Below are positions 7,399 to 11,248 of a stretch of 11,248 nt of DNA, piece by piece. The position numbers and the translations under genes are program-made. The stretch spans positions 1 through 11,248 of the forward strand of contig JBLMYQ010000004.1 of the NCBI GenBank assembly GCA_050258375.1. The letters are read 5' to 3'. The stretch comes from JBLMYQ01 sp050258375 (GTDB lineage Bacteria > Bacillota > Clostridia > Acetivibrionales > UBA4821). Below the pieces are notes generated by a model. It saw only the letters and a list, made by a program, of their open reading frames with translations. It had not been told where the DNA came from and did not search any database. Positions within the stretch are counted from its first letter, which is position 1; the number at the start of each line of letters is the position of its first letter.

Positions 7399-7845
7399 TT
7401 AAAGCATATTTTTCTCAAAATCGATTATTTTTTGAACTCTGTTTGCATGTCTGCCTCCTGCAAATTCAGCATTAATCCATGCATCAACAATATCTACCGC
7501 CAGGCCTGCCCCAGTAACTCTTTCTCCCATGCACAAAATATTGGCATTATTGTGCTCTCTGCTCATTCTTGCAGAAAAGGTATCGCCGCACAAAGCAGCC
7601 CTTATTCCTTTTACCTTATTTGCCGCTATGCTTATACCTATTCCAGTTCCGCAGACAAGTATTCCCTTGTCATATTCACCTGAAGCAACTGCCTGAGCGG
7701 TCTTTACGGCATAATCCGTATAGTCGCATGACTCGGTTGAATATGTCCCCATATCATTAAACTCGATACCTTTTTCAGCAAGATGCTTTTTTATGGCTTC
7801 TTTTAAATTATAACCTCCATGATCACTACCTATTGCTATCTTCAT
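7399..7845 (-). CDS. rpiB: Ribose-5-phosphate isomerase B
   Basis: This 148-aa protein of the LacAB/RpiB family interconverts ribose-5-phosphate and ribulose-5-phosphate in the cytoplasm. Family motifs are all present: SDHGG (7-11) at the start, CGTGIGISIAANK with catalytic Cys65 and Thr67, HNNANILCMGER with His98 as the ring-opening residue, and GGRHANRV (about 130-137) for phosphate binding. The length is typical. The ATG at 7845 is preceded by AGGAGGAGGG. That site and the first 20 bases of the gene lie within the end of rpe, so translation is probably coupled. RpiB enzymes of this family may also act on allose-6-phosphate; the rpe neighbour favours the pentose phosphate role. Confidence 0.97.
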   Translation of the reverse strand: MKIAIGSDHGGYNLKEAIKKHLAEKGIEFNDMGTYSTESCDYTDYAVKTAQAVASGEYDKGILVCGTGIGISIAANKVKGIRAALCGDTFSARMSREHNNANILCMGERVTGAGLAVDIVDAWINAEFAGGRHANRVQKIIDFEKNML

Positions 7846-8482
7846 AAGCCCTCCTCCTTAAATCCTTAACTGCATCAGCCGGAGATGGATTCCCAAAAAC
7901 CGATGTGCCTGCAACAATTACCTTTGCTCCTGCAGAAACAACCTTTGAAATATTTTGCGCCCCTATTCCGCCATCAACCTGTATTTCAGCCTTTCCTCCG
8001 GACAGCGAGCTTATTTTAGGAAGCATTGCTTCTATGAACTCCTGTCCGCCAAATCCAGGATTTACTGTCATTACAAGAATCATGTCAATATCATCCCTGA
8101 TATGTTCAATTGAGCTTATATGTGTGGCCGGATTGAGCGAAACACCCGCTTTAAGACCAAGTCCTTTGATTTGTTGTACAAGTCTGTGTGCATGCTTTGC
8201 AGCTTCAATATGAAAAGTGATAATATCAGCTCCGGCTTTCGCAAAAGCCTCTATGTACCTTTCCGGATTTTCAATCATCAGGTGTACATCCAGAGGAAGC
8301 CCGGTTATTTTCTTTATAGATGCAACAACAGGTATCCCGATTGTTATGTTTGGAACAAAGTGCCCGTCCATAACATCAATATGGAGCATATCAGCCCCTG
8401 CATCCTCAACCTTTTTTACTTCATCCCCAAGCTCTGCAAAATTTGCTGATAAAATTGAAGGTGCAATTTTTATTTCTTTCAT
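7826..8482 (-). CDS. rpe: Ribulose-phosphate 3-epimerase
   Basis: This 218-aa TIM-barrel enzyme interconverts ribulose-5-phosphate and xylulose-5-phosphate. The metal ligands are His34 and Asp36 (LHIDVMDGHFVPN), His67 (DVHLMI) and Asp170 (QVDGG); Asp36 and Asp170 are also the acid/base pair. The phosphate-binding loops NPGFGGQ (141-147) and AGTSVFG (191-197) are intact. AAAGGAG precedes the ATG by about 7 bases. The gene starts 21 bp after yjbQ and overlaps rpiB by 20 bp. Its last residues (DLRRRAYEDSNR) are partly dictated by the overlap: the Arg-Arg-Arg codons AGG AGG AGG are the rpiB ribosome binding site. Confidence 0.97.
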   Translation of the reverse strand: MKEIKIAPSILSANFAELGDEVKKVEDAGADMLHIDVMDGHFVPNITIGIPVVASIKKITGLPLDVHLMIENPERYIEAFAKAGADIITFHIEAAKHAHRLVQQIKGLGLKAGVSLNPATHISSIEHIRDDIDMILVMTVNPGFGGQEFIEAMLPKISSLSGGKAEIQVDGGIGAQNISKVVSAGAKVIVAGTSVFGNPSPADAVKDLRRRAYEDSNR

Positions 8483-8503
8483 ATTTTTCTCCTTTATACT
8501 AAA

Positions 8504-8917
8504 TTACTCTCCAATAGCCTTAATAATCACTCTCTTCTTCCTTCTCCCATCAAACTCTGCATAATATACCTGCTGCCAGGGTCCCAAATCCAGCTTTCCC
8601 TTGGTTATCGGCACAATAACCTCATGCCCGACAAGAAGACTCTTCAAATGGCTGTCTCCATTGGTTTCACCTGTTTGATGATGCTCATAATCCTCCTTAA
8701 AAGGAGCAATCCTTTCAAGCATTTCATCAATATCGTTTATTATTCCATCCTCTGCATCGTTTATATATACACCGGCAGTAATGTGCATAGCTGAAACAAG
8801 AACAAACCCTTCCTGAATACTACTTTTATTAACAACCTCTTCGACCTTTTCTGTTATATTTATATATTCTCTATGATTTCTGGTATTAAAATATAAATAT
8901 TCGGTCTGGCTTTTCAT
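8504..8917 (-). CDS. yjbQ: YjbQ/UPF0047 family protein
   Basis: This is a 137-aa protein covering the whole UPF0047 fold. Family signatures are MHITAGVYINDAEDGI (44-59), the His-rich HHQTGETNGDSHLKSLL (79-95) and GHEVIVPITKGKLDLGPWQ (97-115), followed by YYAEFDGRRKKRV. Conserved histidines at 45, 79, 80, 90 and 98 could bind metal. E. coli YjbQ has been linked to a weak thiamine-phosphate-synthase activity, but the physiological role of the family is unsettled and nothing here ties it to thiamine. It is the first gene of an operon with rpe and rpiB. The ATG follows AGAGGTG at normal spacing. Confidence 0.93.
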   Translation of the reverse strand: MKSQTEYLYFNTRNHREYINITEKVEEVVNKSSIQEGFVLVSAMHITAGVYINDAEDGIINDIDEMLERIAPFKEDYEHHQTGETNGDSHLKSLLVGHEVIVPITKGKLDLGPWQQVYYAEFDGRRKKRVIIKAIGE

Positions 8918-8948
8918 CTTACACCTCTTTAAATTAATCTTTTTAATT

Positions 8949-8957
8949 ATTATAGCA
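8949..8957 (-). promoter_or_regulatory. Candidate extended -10 promoter of yjbQ-rpe-rpiB
   Basis: The minus strand reads TGCTATAAT, a full TGnTATAAT match. A weak TTTTGC lies 17 bases upstream as a possible -35. A start near 8942 would leave a leader of about 25 bases with the AGAGGTG site before yjbQ. The position is right for a divergent promoter opposite the plus-strand genes. Confidence 0.6.
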
Positions 8958-9019
8958 TTATTTTTAAAATAGCAAAATTATTGTTGGAATGCATAACAAA
9001 AAATACATTCATTTCGAGT

Positions 9020-9048
9020 TTGTAACACTTTTTAACCGCATACATAAT
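9020..9048 (+). promoter_or_regulatory. SigA-type promoter of the small cysteine-rich gene
   Basis: TTGTAA and CATAAT are separated by exactly 17 bases, 31 bases before the ATG at 9079. A short inverted repeat, ATACAT-AAT-ATGTAT (9040-9054), overlaps the -10 box and could be an operator, though in AT-rich DNA it may be chance. An alternative sporulation-sigma promoter cannot be excluded. Confidence 0.5.
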
Positions 9049-9078
9049 ATGTATTAAAAACAATATGGAGGTAAAAAT

Positions 9079-9186
9079 ATGTTCTGTAAAGGTCTTTTCG
9101 GTTCTCATGATGACAATTGTATGTGGATAATTATCGCAATTTTAGTAATTTGCTGCTGCTGTAAGGATGATAAAAAGCATTGCTAA
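9079..9186 (+). CDS. Small cysteine-rich single-helix membrane peptide (35 aa)
   Basis: Translation gives MFCKGLFGSHDDNC followed by MWIIIAILVICCCC and a charged tail KDDKKHC. It therefore has one hydrophobic helix (about 15-25) leading into a run of four cysteines, with seven cysteines in 35 residues. GGAGGT lies 6 bases before the ATG, a promoter lies upstream, and a strong hairpin follows the stop, so it looks like a complete one-gene transcript. Small Clostridia and Bacillus proteins of this style (short hydrophobic, Cys-rich tail) are often annotated as hypothetical or spore-associated. I do not assign a function. The cysteines could bind metal, be acylated or cross-link. Confidence 0.75.
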   Translation: MFCKGLFGSHDDNCMWIIIAILVICCCCKDDKKHC

Positions 9187-9198
9187 TAAGAAGAAAAC

Positions 9199-9260
9199 CA
9201 AGAACATACTGAAAGGGCGGCAAATGCCGTTCTTTCTTTATATTTCCATTTTTGTTCTTG
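9199..9260 (+). terminator. Nested hairpin terminator after the small gene
   Basis: The inner stem (9211-9236) pairs GAAAGGGCGGC with GCCGTTCTTTC, with two G-U pairs and a tight AAAT loop, followed by the U-rich TTTATATTT. An outer pair, CAAGAACA (9199-9206) with TGTTCTTG (9253-9260), extends the structure. The inner hairpin alone is a convincing intrinsic terminator; the outer arms would be an extra stabilising or antitermination element. Confidence 0.75.
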
Positions 9261-9349
9261 TTTTTAAAAAACTATTGATTGAGTAGTATAGAAAAGAATG
9301 TTATTATTATACTAGAGTTATTACCAATACTTTTGAAAGGAAAATTATT

Positions 9350-9673
9350 ATGTGGAAGCTGCGTAATATTTATCTTTATCTTGTTTGTTTTGTAACTCTT
9401 ATGATGATGATTGCAGGAATAATAGGCTCTATAAGCGCTATTACAAACATCTATTTTCCTGTTGATTATTCATATTACGAATCTTTTCCGACAGAGCCAT
9501 CAAAGGAAGTTCCTCAAGCTAAAAAAGATAAAGAGGAGGCTCGAAGGATTCAGGAAAGAAATAGAAGTAACGAGACTAAAAGACAATTAATTAGTTCATT
9601 TTCGGTTGTGTTTGTTGCCCTTCCTATATTTGCATACCATTGGAAAAAAATTGAGAATGAAAAAGAGGTATAA
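9350..9673 (+). CDS. Hypothetical two-helix membrane protein (107 aa)
   Basis: The protein has an N-terminal hydrophobic segment (about 7-33, beginning RNIYLYLVCFVTLMMM) and a polar stretch with clustered Lys/Glu/Arg (about 50-78, KEVPQAKKDKEEARRIQER), likely helical or coiled. A second hydrophobic segment (about 81-96) and a short charged tail (KKIENEKEV) follow. The N-terminal segment faintly recalls DUF5671-type membrane proteins, but I would not assign it. AAAGGA lies 9 bases before the ATG. It ends 29 bp before the HflX-like gene with no terminator between, so the two are probably cotranscribed. Function unknown. Confidence 0.7.
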   Translation: MWKLRNIYLYLVCFVTLMMMIAGIIGSISAITNIYFPVDYSYYESFPTEPSKEVPQAKKDKEEARRIQERNRSNETKRQLISSFSVVFVALPIFAYHWKKIENEKEV

Positions 9674-9702
9674 AGTAAAATCCTTTAAGGGGGGTCTTTC
9701 CT

Positions 9703-11248
9703 TTGCTGTTTGGGGATATAGGTTCTTTACAAGAAACCATAATCCTTGAGCTTGAAAAGCTATATGAATTTGACATACCAAAAAACGATTTCCTTCCCAA
9801 CGGGCTCGTTATCAAGCTTGCGGAACTCACAGAAATTATAAATAATGAAATAGCTGTTTATATAACCCGCAAAGGTAAGGTTGCGGGTGTAGTTGTTGGT
9901 GACCATTGCAAAACTTCTGTTCCAGAAATCAGCAAATCAAAAATACAAAATCTTTTATCGGGAATAAGGTGCATTCATACCCATACAAATGAGAATCCAG
10001 CCCTTTCTCCCGAGGATATAAATGAGCTTTTAGCCTGCAAGCTTGATGGTATGGTTTCCATTGGAACTAGCAGTGGAAAGGTTTCAAAGCTTATGGCGGC
10101 CATCCCTACAATTGGGAATTCCTTTAAAATCGAGAAGGCTGACCTTTTTGGTCCTTTTAAGCTTGGTGAAAAGAATTTCTCAATAGTTTTCAGGCTTATC
10201 GAAGAAATTGACAGCTGTCTAAGAACAAATCCAATCAGGTACCCTGTTAAAATTGAAGAAGAAAAAGCTTTACTGGTTAGTGTAAATAATTCTTCTAATC
10301 TTAATAACCGCAGTCTTCCAAGCTCACAATCGCTCTATGAGCTTGAACAGATAGCAAGAAGCGCAGGGGCACAGGTTTTAGAAAAGCTGATTTTAAACGA
10401 TTCAGGCTGTGACCCGGAATATTATATTGATAAAAATAAGCTTAAAGACATTTCCTTAATGTGCGAGCTTCTAAAAGTAGAAATTGTTATTTTCGACAGC
10501 GAGCTTTCCGGTCCTCAGATAAGAAACCTTGAACAAGAATTTAACATCAAGGTTATAGACCGCCCCACACTTATACTCGACATCTTTGCACGAAGAGCAG
10601 CTTCGCGCAAAAGTAAAATTGAGGTTGAATTGGCTCAGCTTAAATATATTTTCCCCCGTCTTTGTGAAAACGGACTTCATCTCTCTAAATTTGATAATGG
10701 TATAGGCTCAAGAGGCCCCGGTCAGAAAAAGCTGGAATTTGATAGAAAAGCAATTCATTCAAGGCTGAGGGTGTTGGCTGAAGACCTTGAGGATATAAAA
10801 AAGGAGTTTTCTTCACCTGCAGAAAACCGGAGAAGAATACCGACAGCTGCACTTGTAGGCTATATTAATTCCGGGAAATCAACACTCCTTAATACTTTAT
10901 GTAATTTAAATGATTCTACCGATGATGCCCTGGTTTCATCTGTTGATTCCTCTGCAAAAAAAGTATCCCTTCCAAATGGCAAACAGATTGCAGTTGTTGA
11001 TACGGTCGGCTTTATAAAGGATCTTCCTGCTAGTTTGAATGATGCTTTTAAATCGACCCTTGAAGAAGCAAAGTATGCAGACATTATTATTCATGTTGTT
11101 GATTCTTCCGGTAATGAAATATACTCTAACCTTATAGCCGTGAATAACTTGCTTCACGATATTGGTGCTTTTAATAAGCCCACAATAGTTGTATTTACAA
11201 AAACAGATATCGGTTCAGAAAATAAGCGCTATGCTTTTTCCCGCTCAA
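9703..11248 (+). CDS. hflX: HflX-family GTPase with N-terminal JAMM-like extension (C-terminus off window)
   Basis: This is a partial gene of 515 visible codons. It starts at TTG behind AAGGGGGG; a stop at 9676 and the lack of other start codons fix this start. Residues 1-180 are an extension not found in E. coli HflX, containing Glu49 and HTHTNENPALSPED (92-105), which matches HxHx7SxxD of JAMM/MPN+ metalloproteases. Residues 200-320 form the HflX nucleotide-binding-like domain and helical region (LYELEQIARSAGA; RPTLILDIFARRA). NGIGSRGPGQKKLEFDRK (332-349) is the HflX signature. The G domain has G1 GYINSGKS (386-393), G3 DTVG (433-436) and G4 TKTD (499-502). HflX proteins bind the 50S subunit and split stalled ribosomes. 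Several signature positions deviate here (GPGQ for GPGE, Ser for the G2 Thr, TKTD for NKxD), so a divergent paralog is possible. Confidence 0.88.
   Translation, partial: MLFGDIGSLQETIILELEKLYEFDIPKNDFLPNGLVIKLAELTEIINNEIAVYITRKGKVAGVVVGDHCKTSVPEISKSKIQNLLSGIRCIHTHTNENPALSPEDINELLACKLDGMVSIGTSSGKVSKLMAAIPTIGNSFKIEKADLFGPFKLGEKNFSIVFRLIEEIDSCLRTNPIRYPVKIEEEKALLVSVNNSSNLNNRSLPSSQSLYELEQIARSAGAQVLEKLILNDSGCDPEYYIDKNKLKDISLMCELLKVEIVIFDSELSGPQIRNLEQEFNIKVIDRPTLILDIFARRAASRKSKIEVELAQLKYIFPRLCENGLHLSKFDNGIGSRGPGQKKLEFDRKAIHSRLRVLAEDLEDIKKEFSSPAENRRRIPTAALVGYINSGKSTLLNTLCNLNDSTDDALVSSVDSSAKKVSLPNGKQIAVVDTVGFIKDLPASLNDAFKSTLEEAKYADIIIHVVDSSGNEIYSNLIAVNNLLHDIGAFNKPTIVVFTKTDIGSENKRYAFSRS

Noticed and set aside
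9284..9314. Operator or promoter at the TAGTATA / TATACTA inverted repeat before the 107-aa gene
   Set aside because: The 7-bp arms are 17 bp apart in very AT-rich DNA and no correctly spaced -35 box goes with TATACT, so it is not distinguishable from chance.
9596..9830. Minus-strand open frames across the junction of the 107-aa gene and hflX
   Set aside because: They are antisense to better-supported genes with good ribosome binding sites, and show no domain or start signal of their own.

Overview
The window looks like chromosomal DNA of a low-GC Gram-positive anaerobe of the Clostridia. The AT-rich intergenic DNA, strong AGGAGG-type ribosome binding sites, frequent TTG starts, the HflX form with an extra N-terminal domain and the fibronectin-III/carbohydrate-binding-type modules all fit this. 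A polysaccharide-degrading Ruminiclostridium-like species is plausible, but that is inference. No rRNA, tRNA, CRISPR array, insertion sequence or phage gene was found.

Region 1 (1-7194, all minus strand) is a type IV pilus / type II secretion-like operon, transcribed right to left: assembly ATPase PilB/GspE (7119-5416), a short prepilin that is probably the major pilin (5343-4831), inner-membrane platform PilC/GspF (4755-3538), a GspH/FimT-like minor pseudopilin (3464-2961), and a very large minor-pilin-like protein (TTG start at 2974, running off the left edge). The last protein has a GspI/PilV-like prepilin N-terminus followed by alternating fibronectin-III and DNRLRE/CBM96-like modules. 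This suggests a pilus or pseudopilus that carries an adhesive, possibly glycan-binding, arm. No retraction ATPase, alignment proteins (PilM/N/O) or prepilin peptidase are in the window.

The least expected structure is a pair of ~37-bp inverted repeats (4789-4826 and 5378-5414, 34 of 38 aligned positions identical). They lie exactly in the two gaps on either side of the short pilin gene. In DNA they could be recombination sites for an invertible pilin cassette. In the polycistronic RNA they would pair into a long stem enclosing the pilin message, which could direct processing and set its level relative to pilB and pilC.

Region 2 (7399-8917, minus strand) is a compact operon: yjbQ, rpe and rpiB. 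rpe and rpiB are the two isomerising steps of the non-oxidative pentose phosphate pathway and overlap by 20 bp, with the rpiB ribosome binding site inside rpe. A 14-bp hairpin at 7327-7362 separates this operon from the pilus operon.

Region 3 (9020-11248, plus strand) is transcribed divergently: a 35-codon cysteine-rich membrane peptide with its own promoter and a nested terminator, a 107-aa two-helix membrane protein, and the first 515 codons of an HflX-family GTPase whose N-terminal extension carries a JAMM-like E...HxHx7SxxD motif.
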